DNA from: Henckelia pumila
Lineage: Eukaryota; Streptophyta; Magnoliopsida; Lamiales; Gesneriaceae
Direction: 5' to 3'
NCBI RefSeq assembly: GCF_033568475.1
Contig: NC_133121.1
Coordinates: forward strand, 131,844,375 to 131,908,374
DNA: 64,000 nucleotides
Part shown: piece after piece, positions 10,532 through 21,927 of the stretch
Layout of the letters: every line of letters starts with the position of its first letter
Position numbering within the stretch: the first letter of the stretch is position 1
The notes under the pieces: model-generated
The model's input: only the letters and a program-made list of their open reading frames with translations
Told to the model about the DNA's origin: nothing
The model's database searches: none
Made by a program: the position numbers and the translations under genes

Positions 10532-12472
10532 TTATTGAGGAACCCAAACCTGGAATACTTTAACCAGTTTGCCAGTTTGTGTGTTCCTATAGGTATGCAC
10601 TAAGTTAGATGCTCTAGATAGTGGAGTGTAATGTACTTGTGAAACTGTATGTTGTTTGCCTTTTCCAATATCCTTGATATTTTTATATCGCTTTTGAACT
10701 GGATGTTGATTATGGTATTGACCCATATTTCCTCTCATGAGATTAGGTTGAGATGCATTAGTCTGTTCAGGACTTTTAGCAATCTCTGCCTTAGATTCAT
10801 GAGGATTGAAGCCAATACCAAATCTTCTTCTATTCATCTGCTCTATTTGTTGCCAAGTCATCAGAATAGGTTTTTCATCTTCATGTTCCCTAACTGCTTG
10901 TACAAAGTTTATGTATTTACCTTTGCACATATTCAGTTTAGGTAGAGTGCTTGATTCACCAGTTTCCACTGTCTTACCAAATCCAAGACCAGTTTTGTCA
11001 TGGGTTGGTCTTTGTGAATCATTCATTTCTGTCAACAGTCTCGAAGATTTATTCCATGATTTTATTATTTCATCCATATTATGTTTTTCGATTGTAAGAT
11101 TCTTGATATTGATCTTGAGCTGTTCATTCTCAGTTCGGAGCTCATCAATCTCTGTTTCAAGACAGCTTATCTCAACTGATTGTTCAAAGGAGAGTTCAGT
11201 TGAGTTGTCTTGCAGATCCTTTTGCTTGGCTCTAACTTTATTGAATGCTAAGTACAGTTGATGATATTCATTTACCATATCATGAAGAGCTTTGATTAGT
11301 TCTTCTCTGGTAAATTCCTCAGGACTAAAATCAAATACATATTCACTGGTGGATGGAGATTCATGATCATTTGCCATAAGACATTTGACTTTTTCTTCAT
11401 CATCACTTGAGCTAGAGGAACCATTTGATTCCTCTGAGTCACTGTCTGTTTCTTCCCACTTGGTCTTGCTGTCCTTTGCAACCAATGCTTCATGCTTCTA
11501 TCTTGAGGTATGTCTGTCATTCCTTGAACTTTTCCTTTTGTCAAAGTTCTTTGGTTTGGGGCAATCGGCAATGAAATGTCATGTTTTTTCACAGTTGAAA
11601 CAACTTCTTGGTTCTTCAACTGAATCTTTCTTTTGGAAACTTCTTCTGTGTGATCCTTCTTGGTTTTTTCTGATAAATTTGCCAAATTTCTTTACAAACA
11701 AGGACATGGCATCACTGCTCAGTTGTTCTGCTGACTTAACTGTTTTGGCCGGTGACTCAATTTTTACTGCAGTCAAGGCCTTGGTCAATTGTGAGGTAGA
11801 CTGATCTTCCTCTCGAGTTTGTAACTCGAATTCATATGCTTTTAGATCTGCAAACAGGTCATGCAGTTTTAATTTGTTCAGGTCCTTCGATTCTCTCATG
11901 GCCATTGTCTTCACATCCCATTCTTTAGGAAGGCCTCGAATTACTTTGAGAATGACTTCCCTGTTGGGATATGTTTTGCCCAATCCATTGAGCTCAATAA
12001 CAATGCTACTTACTCTTTCATCAAACTCTGCCATTGATTCTCCTGGTCTCATTTTGATGTTGTCAAATTTTTTAGTAGCTACAGATAGCTTGTTTTCCTT
12101 TGTTTGTTCATTTCCTTCACAAAGTTGGATCAATTTTTTCCAAATCTTTTTTTCAGTCTTGCATGTCTTGATTTTGCTAAAGGTATTTTTGTCAAGAGTC
12201 TTATACAAGATATCCTTAGCCACATTGTCCAGATTTGCCTTCTTTTTGTCCTCTGCAGTCCATTCGATTCTAGGTTTCTCAATGTATTGTGGAGCACCTC
12301 CAGAGAGGGCTACAGCAGTATTGACCTTTGTGATCTCAAGAGGTCCATCAGTGATAACAAACCACATGTCATCATCTAGTGCTGATAGATGTGCTTGCAT
12401 GCGAATTTTCCAGTCATCAAAATCTTCCTTTGAGAACATATGAATTTTGCTGAATGAAGTCATTTTGTTCAA
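10532..12472 (-). pseudogene. gag: gag (UBN2-type) with zinc knuckle, interrupted
   Basis: Gag forms the virus-like particle and packages the element RNA. The frame opens with MNKMTSFSKIHMFSKEDF and contains the FDDWKIRMQAHL tract and the helical segment (KIWKKLIQLCEG ... MAEFDERVSSI) of the UBN2/Retrotran_gag families. A CCHC zinc knuckle starts CFNCEKT, but the codon after T is TGA (near 11577). Its His and last Cys follow in the same frame. A second in-frame stop lies near 11510. The frame then stays open to 10532, through an acidic Ser-rich stretch and a probable coiled coil (ISCLETEIDELRTENEQLKI). The downstream part joins protease through a frameshift near 10550. The relics are clear but the gene is non-functional as it stands. 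Confidence 0.88.
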
Positions 12473-12495
12473 GTGTTTTAAGAATAAGATAATAA

Positions 12496-12511
12496 CCCTT
12501 CTCTGACGCCA
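12496..12511 (-). other. Primer-binding site of the copia element
   Basis: Two bases inside the 5' LTR, the minus strand reads TGGCGTCAGAGAAGGG. This matches the TGGTATCAGAGC-type site complementary to the 3' end of initiator tRNA-Met, the usual primer of plant copia elements, with a few mismatches. Confidence 0.75.
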
Positions 12512-12513
12512 CT

Positions 12514-13507
12514 TGATAGGTTCGGTTGAAAGTTTAGAGAGGGGAGGGGTGAATATACTTTCAAGCAGTTTTTAGCTAATTACAATGGAACTCGATCGAT
12601 TTAAGAATGAGTTCAAGGTTTATCTTAGTGTCAAATGTAGTTTGGCAAACAGAATGTGTGCGGAAAGATGTCAAGCTACAGATTTAAAACACTTGGTGTA
12701 AATCAGTTTAGAAGTATGAAGTATGAGGATGAATGGTAAACTGAGATGACACAAGAAATTGTTTATGGATGTTTGGAGATTTTAAATACTCCTACGTCAT
12801 CCCTACTTTTACTTCGGAAGGATTCACTAGAAGACTTTGATTTATACAAGCAATTTGCACAAACCCAATCCGATTTAGGACTTAACACTGCCTAAATAAG
12901 AACTCCTAGTATATCACCTTGGTTTCAGTACTAGACTGATTTTACAGTAGAATAAATATAACTCGAAATCTTTTAGCACAAAGATCGACCCTTCAATGGT
13001 CAGAATGATGCTTATCAATGTGTGAGCTTTCGAGTTTCTTGATCAAGTCTTGAGCGTAAGATGTTTTTGAAATTCTTGCAGTGGCAGTGTGTCAACCCTT
13101 GAACTTTAATCAAGATCCATATTTATAAGCTTTGGTTTGCAACGGTCATAATTTCAACGATCTCTGATGCTGACATTCTCTTAGTATCGCGGCACTACAT
13201 TTTACAGATGTGTCAGAGTACGGACTATCTTTATCTGTAAATACATTTGCGCAATCAATTGAGCAATGGTACACTGAACATGACTGCTGATAGATTCAGT
13301 TTAGTAGGGTAAACTGATTTATTATCTGAGATGATCAGTTGAGTAAAGATGTACTGATGAATTCAGTTTAGCAAGGTAAACTGAGTTTTAGTCGAGGTAG
13401 ACTGAATCTTTCTTTGCATTTCAATTTAGTGCTGACATCATCATTTTTTGAATATCAGTTTATAGTTTGACTTTCTTTTATAAATATCAAAACTAAATTT
13501 CTCAATA
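12514..13507 (-). repeat. 5' LTR of the copia element
   Basis: On the plus strand it begins TGATAGGTTCGGTTGAAAG and ends TCTCAATA; the expected terminal CA has mutated to TA. It is 994 bp, against 1076 bp for the other LTR. It lacks about 50 bp present at 1959-2010 of the partner and the second copy of a 33-bp tandem repeat. Scattered substitutions separate the two LTRs, suggesting insertion long enough ago for the genes to decay. It contains many CAGTTTA words in both orientations. Confidence 0.9.
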
Positions 13508-14560
13508 TATATATATATATATATATAAATCGACATTCTGCCAATATGGCAGAAAGCCTGCAAATCCGGGACTTTCTGCAAATCCGGGACAAGTCCCGGA
13601 TTGCAATAGAATGATAAACTTTTTCAAAATGCTATAATTTTATATTTATATTTATTTTTATTTTTATATTATTTTAATAAAAAAGCCCTGCAGGTGCCTA
13701 GCTACATTTTCGGGACTCTCATTATTATTGAAATTTTTTGAGAGTACTGCTGCACAAGGTTCTTAAAAGGAGTTATTTACAAGATTTACACACACACATA
13801 TTATTATCAAATGCTAACATATTACAAATTTACAATATTTTATGCAAATACCATTCTTTGCTTTACTCTTATATATACATGATATCCAAAATCACCATAA
13901 AAAACAATAATACATTTATTTTCGTATTCTATTTTTATCTGCAAATAACACGTACGTGTTATGTATATATTTCCTAACATGGAACAAAAAAAAAAAGAGA
14001 AATAAATGTGGTTAGTTGAATGGCTAGAAGTCTTCAAAGTAACTCCAATTATTGGAGGGGAAAGTTTGTACCAAAAAAGTGCGAATAATGAAATGCAAGC
14101 GCATTATAATTTTACCGTTTGTGCATGAGGAGTACTCCCTCCTCCTCAAATTTGAATAAATAAAATTGTTATATCCAAAACCAAAATCCCTCGTGCCAGA
14201 GCAATATCACACCAAATGTCCTTTTTGACCTCTACCCCATCACCTTCATTTCTCAGTTTAAACTTGCTCGCACAAGGAGGTTTTTGTCTATATATATATA
14301 TATATCATGTTTAATTGAAAAAAAAAACATATATTCAATTCGATCAGTAAAATAATACAAGAAATTAATTTAGCGCCGATCATTTGAATACAATCCCTTC
14401 TGACTTCCAATAAAATAAAACAACAAAAAGACAAAAATTGCTTTGTATGGTCTTCAAAGTGACAGGAATCATATTCATATTCATTGCTAAGGCTATATAA
14501 AGCAATTAATTGTAAGAGCTAGGCGGGAGTTGGGCGGAGCGATACAGATTAATAATGTTC
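13508..14560. other. Non-genic flank with TA repeat and palindromes
   Basis: A (TA)n tract runs to 13527 beside the copia element. At 13545-13563 TTCTGCCAATATGGCAGAA is a near-perfect palindrome. It is followed by two direct copies of CTGCAAATCCGGGAC and an inverted GTCCCGGATT (13566-13605). The rest is AT-rich with short poly-A/T runs. I see no gene. Confidence 0.6.
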
Positions 14561-15508
14561 ATTGCACCAAATTCAAGAGGAGCTGTTTCAATGTTGAAGA
14601 AGATATATGGTGCTTCTTCTTTTAAATTTTTTTTACTTTTCTTTTAAATTTTTTTTTAATTCCAAATTTGGTGCAATATTGTAGCAATAGCGTAGGATTT
14701 TTTTTTTCTTTTAAATTTTTTTTACTTTTCTTTTGTAATTGTATACGTTTGATTTTTTTTTAATCTTTTTTCTTTTAAATTTTCATATCTTTAAATTTAA
14801 TATATTTGTTGTAATGGTTTATTTTAAGATATTTTGATTTAAAATTTCAATAATCAGATTATATTTTTAATAAATGTACAATTTTTTAAATTTTTTTTAT
14901 TGATAATTACATCACTTAATTGTTCTTTTATAATATTATATTAATTAATAAAATAATAATAAATTTATAAATTATAAATATTTTATGGAATAAATTAGTT
15001 AAAAACTTTATTTATGTAATAAATAACTAAATTTATGTTTTTAATTATAAAAAAATAATATTGTAATATAAATATTAATTAAAATCTTACATAAAAAATG
15101 TTATGATACATTTTAAATAAACAGAAATTTGTTTAAAAAGACTGAAATTATAAAGGCGTCCTACTACGTTTAGTAGGACGGACATATTAAAACAAATAAA
15201 ATTAAAATTTTTAAAATAATTCTTAAAATATATTTAATTAAATTTTTTAATTCATTAATATTTCTAATGAATATTTATTTATAAATTATTATTTTAAATA
15301 TTAATGATATTTAATTATTGTGTTTAAAAATATTTAGTGGAATAAATTAATTTATGTGAATAAAATAATAGAGAATATTCCAAGAATATTCTTTTTAGTG
15401 TAGTATTTAGAGTGAATGAGTTGGAGATGAATTTTGTATTTGGTATAGGAATTACACTATCTTGAAGTTAGTGTGACACCAAGATAGCATAATGGGTTGG
15501 AGATGGCC
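14561..15508. mobile_element. Probable Tourist-like (PIF/Harbinger) MITE, left end unclear
   Basis: The right end GGTTGGAGATGGCC (15495-15508) followed by TAA is typical of a plant PIF/Harbinger-type MITE. The right arm (about 15375-15508) is the reverse complement of sequence at 40545-40690, including GAATATTCCAAGAATATTC, which shows a repeat family. The middle is very AT-rich. The left half has related words (TGCACCAAATTCAAGAGG) but no clean terminal repeat. Confidence 0.45.
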
Positions 15509-16354
15509 TAATAGAGCTCATTCAAGAGTGAAAAACTTGTAAAGACTTAGTTGTAAGGTTGTAACGGGAAAGTTGGTGACAGAAGGGACTATTCTTGTCA
15601 TGAGCATCTACGACTCAAATCTATTGGTATATGAGATGCAAATGAATTTGAGTCATTCAATGATACGTACCCCAAAGATAACATCAAATATAGGGTCATT
15701 AGAACACGAGATGCATATGAATTTGAGTCATTCGATAATACCCGAAAGATAACATCGAATTTTCCGGGGATAACCAAGTAAGCGATCTTATGATCTGGAC
15801 ATGCAAAAATGTATTTCATGTTGGCGTTTGAAACAACAATTTATATCATGACACAACCTGTTGCAATAAGTAACTTTTTGGCACTTGCACCCTTTTAACT
15901 TCTTCTTCTTCTTCTTTTTTTTTTTTTTTTTTTACAAAAAATTATTTATCTTTGAATATCTTGACGTAACCCATTTTAAATTTCAATACGATTCATAATT
16001 TACTGGAATCCCATCCCATGACATATTGTCTCAACACAAAGCGATTATATGATTATATCAGTAAATGCATACAATAAATTATACACTTGCATAAATTAAA
16101 TTAAATAATATAGCAAATTTCAAGTCAAATGTTGCCTTTTTTTTCTATGATGAAAAAAATACATGAACTATCCCATATTTCAGACTTAATTCGCTGGCCA
16201 CGGGTTTGAATAACAGGCTAGGGTATGGAAACAAGAACTAGCCTTCATGTCATATATGCTCACACAAAACACATCGAGCTTAGACGTTCTCACATGCTAC
16301 GCTCGTCTCCCACGAGCAATTTTAGCATAGATTCCTAGCTCTTGTATAGACACA
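15509..16354. other. Non-genic; 75-bp tandem duplication at 15633-15770
   Basis: GAGATGCAAATGAATTTGAG at 15633 recurs as GAGATGCATATGAATTTGAG at 15708, followed in both cases by a related AAAGATAACATC block. This is a diverged 75-bp direct duplication. A poly-T run lies near 15920. Nothing coding is supported. Confidence 0.5.
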
Positions 16355-16363
16355 ATGCAACTA

Positions 16364-16557
16364 GAAAAATGCTAGATGTACACCTTGTAGTGTACACCTT
16401 GGTTTACACCCTTACTTAAAATTTTCCTAATTTTCCTCATTAATTGCAGAATACCCATGATAAGAAATAAATATCTAGTTGATCAAGGAAAGTTTTATAA
16501 TTAATAAGGAAGGGTGTAAACCAAGGTGTACACCGAGGTGTACATCTAGCATTACTC
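16364..16557. mobile_element. MITE with 9-bp target-site duplication (Mutator-like)
   Basis: A 194-bp element. Its ends, AATGCTAGATGTACACC with the adjoining TACACCTTGGTTTACACCC, are inverted at the right end, giving terminal repeats of about 45 bp. ATGCAACTA occurs exactly on both sides (16355-16363 and 16558-16566). A 9-bp duplication is diagnostic for Mutator-like elements. The spacer has no ORF. Confidence 0.8.
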
Positions 16558-16626
16558 ATGCAACTAATTAAAACCCAAAAAAACTAACAATATGAAAAAT
16601 GAAAGCATAAAACAGTGAGTACGTAC

Positions 16627-16897
16627 CGCTGCACATACGCTCTGTACGTTCTTGAGCCTCTTCTATCGTAGATGTATCCAATAATTAATTCACGGAAAGT
16701 ACATATGATCCGAGAGGACTAGCGATAGCAATGGTGTAGCCAAAGGACTCTCGATTCTATTTGGCTCATATATATTGTTTATTGTTGCTAATCTCGAACC
16801 CATGGATCCACATATCATGGCAATATTGAACATTAATAACCAGAAGTTGAGAGTTTGCATCGCTTGTATTGGATTTAGTTCTTCGCCAAAAGTCGAA
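16627..16897 (-). pseudogene. Nodulin-like MFS transporter fragment
   Basis: The minus strand encodes two blocks typical of plant nodulin-like major facilitator proteins, which are multi-pass membrane transporters. Block 1 (16897-16768) reads NFWLLMFNIAMICGSMGSR followed by LATINNI, the conserved D/NFWLLF...CGMGSGL...NN motif, after an acceptor-like TATATATAG. Block 2 (16756-16627) reads FGYTIAIASPLGSYVLSV then, after a one-base frame change, IIGYIYDRRG, the conserved NP/SP-GSY...GYIYD motif. It ends at a GTACGT donor. The sequence between the blocks is far too short for the family, so this is an internally deleted, frameshifted fragment. An upstream piece at about 17000-17060 may be another exon remnant. 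Confidence 0.5.
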
Positions 16898-18177
16898 CTA
16901 TATATATATCCTTGTAACGATTATAAGCTGGACTTTGGTGTCTTGAATTAGTACTGTGGGATTATAATAATCTTCTGGTTCTATAGACTCATGGGTCATG
17001 ATTCGATCAGTAACGGGCCGGCCGGGTTGTTGATGCATGTAGAAGAAGGTGGTACTAAAGCATCTTCATGTGCTTTAATTTAAACACGATATATATATAT
17101 AAAGAGGTGAAGAGAGAGAGTATGATGAAGAGAACGTACAGCTAAGGTCAAAGAGCGCATGCATTCACATTGAGACAGCGATATATATAAGATTAATGTC
17201 CACAATATATAATCAAGAACGTACATAATATTATATGCTAGCTGCAACGTAACAATCAGAGAAATCAAGTACCCCTTAATTCTCATATATACTTAGCTTG
17301 TGCATGATGGACTCAGACGAGGAGGCAGCATAAGCGCAAGGGAAAGAATATATATATAGTTGGTAAGCATCAACAAGAAATTGCTTGCTTGCTTCAAATA
17401 AATTATATAAGCTCTGATAGCTCTAATTGTATAAGCACAGCTCCACTTATACCAAGAAAACCCTGCCGGGAAAAAAAATTAATGGTTATCTTGAGAACTA
17501 AAAATAGTTTGTAAAGTGTTTAAAAATAAAAAACAGATAAAATCAACTGTTCTAAAGAGCCAGATAAAACGAAGCAACAGCCAGCAAAAAAAGACAATCA
17601 AATCAAGTATCTAGGGAATATATATATAATAATTAACAAATAATTTCAAGGAGGGAGGCCATTATATTTTTTAGGCATTTCAAGTTTCTATATAATAATT
17701 AGTATTATAATTTTGAGATCATGCATGTGAACTCGATAATTAATGTGAACTCGATAAATTAAAACAAAATAAAGATTCGTTTTTATATATATAATAATTA
17801 GCTAGTATATATTATTTTATTATTTAGAAACATAAATTTCTCTTTTTAAGATTCAAAATATATAATATTCATAATAAATGATTGAATTTTATAACCAGAA
17901 ATATCAATTTTATTTTAAATAACATATATAATAACGTAATTATGTTTACAAACATGATTTTAGTAGTAGTATAATAATAATTAGACCGGATGATGTCCAG
18001 TTAACTCAGAAGACAATATGAAAAATATATATTTCACAAAAGTACTGAACCACAAGGATCTAATTTCAAGCGCCGCGCCCAACTTATCCAACCGATTTGA
18101 TTTATTTATCATAATTATTATATTATTCAACAACAGTAAATATTAACATTATTTATATTAAATTTCATATAATAGTT
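16898..18177. other. Non-genic AT-rich DNA
   Basis: Several short TA microsatellites occur. No ORF has recognisable content. Part of 17000-17340 may be decayed exon or intron of the MFS pseudogene, but I cannot support it. Confidence 0.4.
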
Positions 18178-18186
18178 TTTATTTAA

Positions 18187-18389
18187 GGGCAATTTGCTCA
18201 AAAATCCCCAAATGCAAATATGTTTTGCTTTGGGGTCCCTGGTCATAAAATGTGGTACAAAACAACACAAAATGTGGTATAAAACCATACAAGATGTGGT
18301 ACAAATTAACAAAAAATGTGGTACCAAAAAGTAGCTAGGGAGTGCAGAGCAAAACATGTTTGCATTGGGGATTTTTGAGCAATTTGCAC
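18187..18389. mobile_element. MITE with 9-bp target-site duplication (Mutator-like)
   Basis: A 203-bp element whose left end GGGCAATTTGCTCAAAAATC is inverted at the right end (GATTTTTGAGCAATTTGCAC). TTTATTTAA flanks it exactly at 18178-18186 and 18390-18398. The middle carries four copies of an ACAAAATGTGGTA-like word. The 9-bp duplication points to Mutator-like mobilisation. Confidence 0.8.
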
Positions 18390-18398
18390 TTTATTTAA

Positions 18399-19394
18399 TT
18401 ATTGAAATTAAAAAAAACATAATCAAATTTTATTGAGATTAAATTTTATCTAAACCCTAAACCATAATCAATCAAATTTTATTACTTAAACCCATGTCTA
18501 TTTAGTCACATATATTAAACAAATTCAAAATTGATTAATAAAACCGGCCAATTTTAATTTAGTTCAATTCTATGTCAAAAAATGGTCCAATAGACACACA
18601 AAATAAATTTGACATATCTTAAACACATTCTATTCTCCACTCGGTCGGCAGGTAGGTAGGAAGCATTTCATCTATTTCATTCTTTATTACTTGTTTATTT
18701 CGATTTATAGGTTTCCAAATCTTTTTGAATGCCGAGACCCAAACTTCTCTTGGGAGTTAGCAAATCTTTTTATGTATTTGTCTTTATTTATATTTATCGT
18801 TTTCAATCTTTCTTTCGATCTAATGTTTTTGAGCAACGTTTGTTGTTGAATCGATTTCAAAAAAAATATATATATGCTCTTTTTTGTTATTATCGACCAG
18901 ATCTATGAGATCTGAACCTCGACTTTTCAATTTTATGTCGTTGAAAACCTTTTTTTTTTCACCAATCAGTTTTGGTGACTGTTGGTTTTTGTTATTTTTA
19001 GCAAATGGTGTGAAATTGTTGTTTGATTTAAATTTTTTTTTTGTGCTCGGGTAATGTGAAGTATAATTATTCTTGGATGGTGAGAATACGTTTAAATGGT
19101 TTGTGTCAATTTGCTTTGGTTGTGAAAATATATATGGTTGAGTAGTTTAAATATGCTTCGAGTTGTGCGAATATGTTTGGGTTGTCAACATTGGTAGAAG
19201 TTTAATTGTATTTATTATCTGGTTTAGGTTATCGAGTTTTTGAAAAAAAAAATGATTCTTGTGAAAAAACTCTAAAATGTTATAGATCATATTGCCGTCT
19301 AACATTATTATTACGCAATTTCATTAAATAATAATTGAATGCATGATTATTTATACTACTTGTATATTTTAGGACATTTAAATATTATATATAT
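18399..19394. other. Non-genic DNA
   Basis: AT-rich sequence with poly-T tracts. No gene, repeat pair or RNA is recognisable. Confidence 0.4.
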
Positions 19395-19562
19395 GAGTTT
19401 TGCTATGTTGTCCACTTTCGGTGCCCACCTCCATGCCCACGTATGAGGTGTCAATCATCCAATGGATAAGATGAATCATATGCAAATGGTTCACCCAATG
19501 GATGAGTGACACCTCATAGGTGGGCATGAAGGTGGACACCGGAGGTGGGCAGTATAGCAAAA

Positions 19563-19565
<3 letters not shown>
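19395..19565. mobile_element. Small inverted-repeat element (MITE)
   Basis: The ends GAGTTTTGCTATGTTGTCCA and its near reverse complement at 19546-19565 form inverted repeats of about 60 bp with GGTGCCCACC and GGTGTCAATC-like inner blocks. Flanks are TA-rich, so no target-site duplication can be named. (TA)n follows at 19570-19592; 19593-19888 is AT-rich and empty. Confidence 0.65.
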
Positions 19566-19593
<28 letters not shown>

Positions 19594-19888
19594 ATTATTA
19601 TATTATTATATTATATACACTTAAATATTTGGAACAGACATGTTTTGATTGAAGTAATTTCAATAAATACTTATTGAAACTATGATTATTTTTAATGCCG
19701 AGTTGCAAGTATTATTAATATTATTATTTATGTACTTAAATATATATTTGCTTATATATATATATATTAATATTAATTATTAATATTAATTAATAGAACA
19801 AATACAAAATATAGGACTTTTAAATAATGTGTTAGAAAACTATTTATGGTCGAAATGTAAATATAAGTAAATATTATAACAAACATAC

Positions 19889-20376
19889 CAAAAAGGGTGT
19901 TGTCGTCCACTTCTCCTGAAATGGTAAGAGCAGAAAACGGCTTGAATTCGAACATGTAATTTGGAAATGTAGCTTCAAAAACTTCACAAAATCGAGTGTT
20001 AGCAGCAAAAATAATCTTGTATTTGTTCTTCGTGGTCTTGTATGCCATGTCATTTTGCACAAACACCATATTTTTTATGGCATAGATAATGTCCTTCTTT
20101 GAGAATTGGTTTCAACCTCTGTATCACCTCTTCTTTTTTTATACCGTCATGTATTCTAGAACCCTGTCAAATAAAAGAAAGTATCTCATTACCAAATATA
20201 AATAATTCATAAGAATTTCAATTAATTCGAAATCGAAATTAAAGAAAAGTTCTTACTTCTACATCATAAAAAACACATTCTATACTAAATGTATTTTTTT
20301 GAAAGACAGGTTGTTTGTAGCACCGAACCAATCTGAGTTTGAGGGCCCAACTTATTGTGCTGAACAGTGGAGCCAT
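19889..20376 (-). pseudogene. RPA-like (DUF223, OB-fold) protein of a Helitron, broken
   Basis: Replication protein A-like proteins bind single-stranded DNA and are carried by plant Helitrons. Exon 1 (20376-20257, 40 codons, MAPLFSTISWALKLRLVRCY) ends at a GTAAGA donor. Exon 2 (20163-19889) starts after TTTGACAG with GSRIHDGIKKEEVIQRLKP and ends at a GTATGT donor. Motifs matching the family are G-xRIHxxI, the central YKTTKNKYKIIF tract and NYMFEFKPF ... EVDDNTLF. A frameshift lies near 20065. Later exons are not found. The strand is opposite to the helicase of the plus-strand Helitron, so it belongs to a different, older element. Confidence 0.6.
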
Positions 20377-20496
20377 TTTGGTGATGGGATTTGAGATTTG
20401 AGAGATGGAAATTGAAGCGTGGGAATGATTTGTGTATTGCAGGATTATTTATAGCACTTATTTGGTTAATGATAAAGATAATTAATTGTGTAATAT

Positions 20497-20590
20497 CATT
20501 TAATTTCAATCTCTTCAGCTTCTATATTTGAATTCAAATTATAAGACTACACAGAAGACTAAAATATTTTTTTATTTCTTCGGGATTATA
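20497..20590. repeat. Direct repeat, left copy flanking the plus-strand Helitron
   Basis: ATTTAATTTCAAT...CAGCTTCTATATTTGAATTC...TTATTTCTTCGG recurs at about 31081-31165, just outside the other end of the Helitron, in the same orientation. It is too long to be a target-site duplication. If the Helitron is removed the two copies lie about 75 bp apart, upstream of the RPA-like gene, as an older tandem duplication. Confidence 0.6.
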
Positions 20591-21029
20591 TAAGGAGTTG
20601 TATTTTGTTAATGGTAATGAATTAAGTACTGTTGGATTAAGTATTTAACCTTATTGGTTAATCTATATCTATATCTATATCTATATATATCTATATAAAA
20701 GCAGAGTTTTTACTAAATATAATAGTTTTCCGCCAAAACGTACTTACTATAAATAAAAATTATGGATGATATTGATTAAAACTATAGATAATGCGTGTTT
20801 TTGTTCAAATAATAGTAATAATAAGATTATTAAAGTTATAGATAATGTCTTTGGTTCAAATAATAATAATAATAATAAGATATGATAATTTCTCAAAAAA
20901 AAAATAAAACACCAGTTTCGGTTCAAAATTGAAAATTTTTGAATTTAAATGAATTGAAATAATAATAAAAAACTTACGACACAACCTAAAACATTTATAT
21001 ATGCTATACATATAGTTTTCATAAATGCT

Positions 21030-21067
<38 letters not shown>

Positions 21068-21070
21068 TAA

Positions 21071-21214
21071 TTTTCAGCTGTCCAACCCGTCCCCAACCAC
21101 TAAAACCCACTACCAGGTTTTAGTTATTTTTTTAAAAAAAATTTCGTATCACTAAAACCCACTACCGGGTTTTAGTTGTCGGGGATGAGTTGGGCATCAT
21201 TGGTTGGGCAGCTG

Positions 21215-21218
<4 letters not shown>
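21071..21218. mobile_element. 148-bp MITE, copy 1
   Basis: The ends TTTTCAGCTGTCCAACC and GGTTGGGCAGCTGAAAA are inverted. Inside are two ACTAAAACCCACTACC blocks facing GGTTTTAGTT. It sits between TA microsatellites. Confidence 0.65.
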
Positions 21219-21261
<43 letters not shown>

Positions 21262-21582
21262 GTATGTGATAGTATAGTAATAAGGAGATATGATAATTTT
21301 TCAAAATAATAATAATAAAAATAATAATAATACATCATTTTCGGTTCAAAATTGAAAAATTTTGAATTTAAATGTTAGCATATCACCATTTTATCTAATC
21401 AAAAGAACCCTAAATAATTGGCAAATCTAAATTTAAATGTTATACATATATACCAGATCAAATCCTATTAAATATAGTTAATATACCAATTAATTTACAT
21501 GTTTGATATTCTATCTTAACAACATATAAAAATTAATCTTATAAAAAATATCGTAAATAATTTACACATCAAAATTTAAATG

Positions 21583-21624
<42 letters not shown>

Positions 21625-21744
21625 CATTTATATATACTGTACATATAGTATTTCTCAAAATAATAAAAATAATAATACACCAATTCGTTAAAAATTGAAA
21701 AAATTTGAATTTTAATGAATTAATATAATAAAAAAAAATTACAA

Positions 21745-21888
21745 CCATTCATGTCCAACTCGTCCCCGACCACTAAAATCCGCTACCGGGTTTTAGTTTT
21801 TTTTAAAAAAAAATTTTGTATCACTAAAACCCACTATCGGGTTTTAGTTGTCGGGGATGAGTTGGGCATCATTGGTTGGACAGCTAAA

Positions 21889-21889
<1 letters not shown>
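21745..21889. mobile_element. MITE, copy 2 of the same family
   Basis: Nearly the same inner sequence as the copy at 21071 (GTCGGGGATGAGTTGGGCAT), with an eroded left end. Its position within the tandem unit matches copy 1, so it was probably duplicated with the unit rather than inserted separately. Confidence 0.6.

Positions 21890-21927
<38 letters not shown>

Larger units (their letters stand above)
1322..13507 (-). mobile_element. Sirevirus-like Ty1/copia LTR retrotransposon, complete but decayed
   Basis: A 12.2-kb element transcribed from the minus strand. In its own orientation it has a 5' LTR (13507-12514), an iMet-type primer-binding site, gag, protease, integrase, reverse transcriptase, RNase H (ending near 7306), an accessory region (7076-2656), repeated polypurine tracts and a 3' LTR (2397-1322). 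The order integrase before reverse transcriptase defines Ty1/copia. TATAT flanks both ends (1317-1321 and 13508-13512), but this lies in TA-rich DNA and is weak evidence for a target-site duplication. A long ORF after pol and several purine tracts before the 3' LTR are known traits of the Sirevirus lineage, so that assignment is likely but not certain. Stops and frameshifts in every gene show this copy cannot encode its own replication. Confidence 0.92.

Noticed and set aside
17356-17400. Possible microRNA hairpin around GAAATTGCTTGCTTGCTTC
   Set aside because: No convincing complementary arm or known microRNA match.
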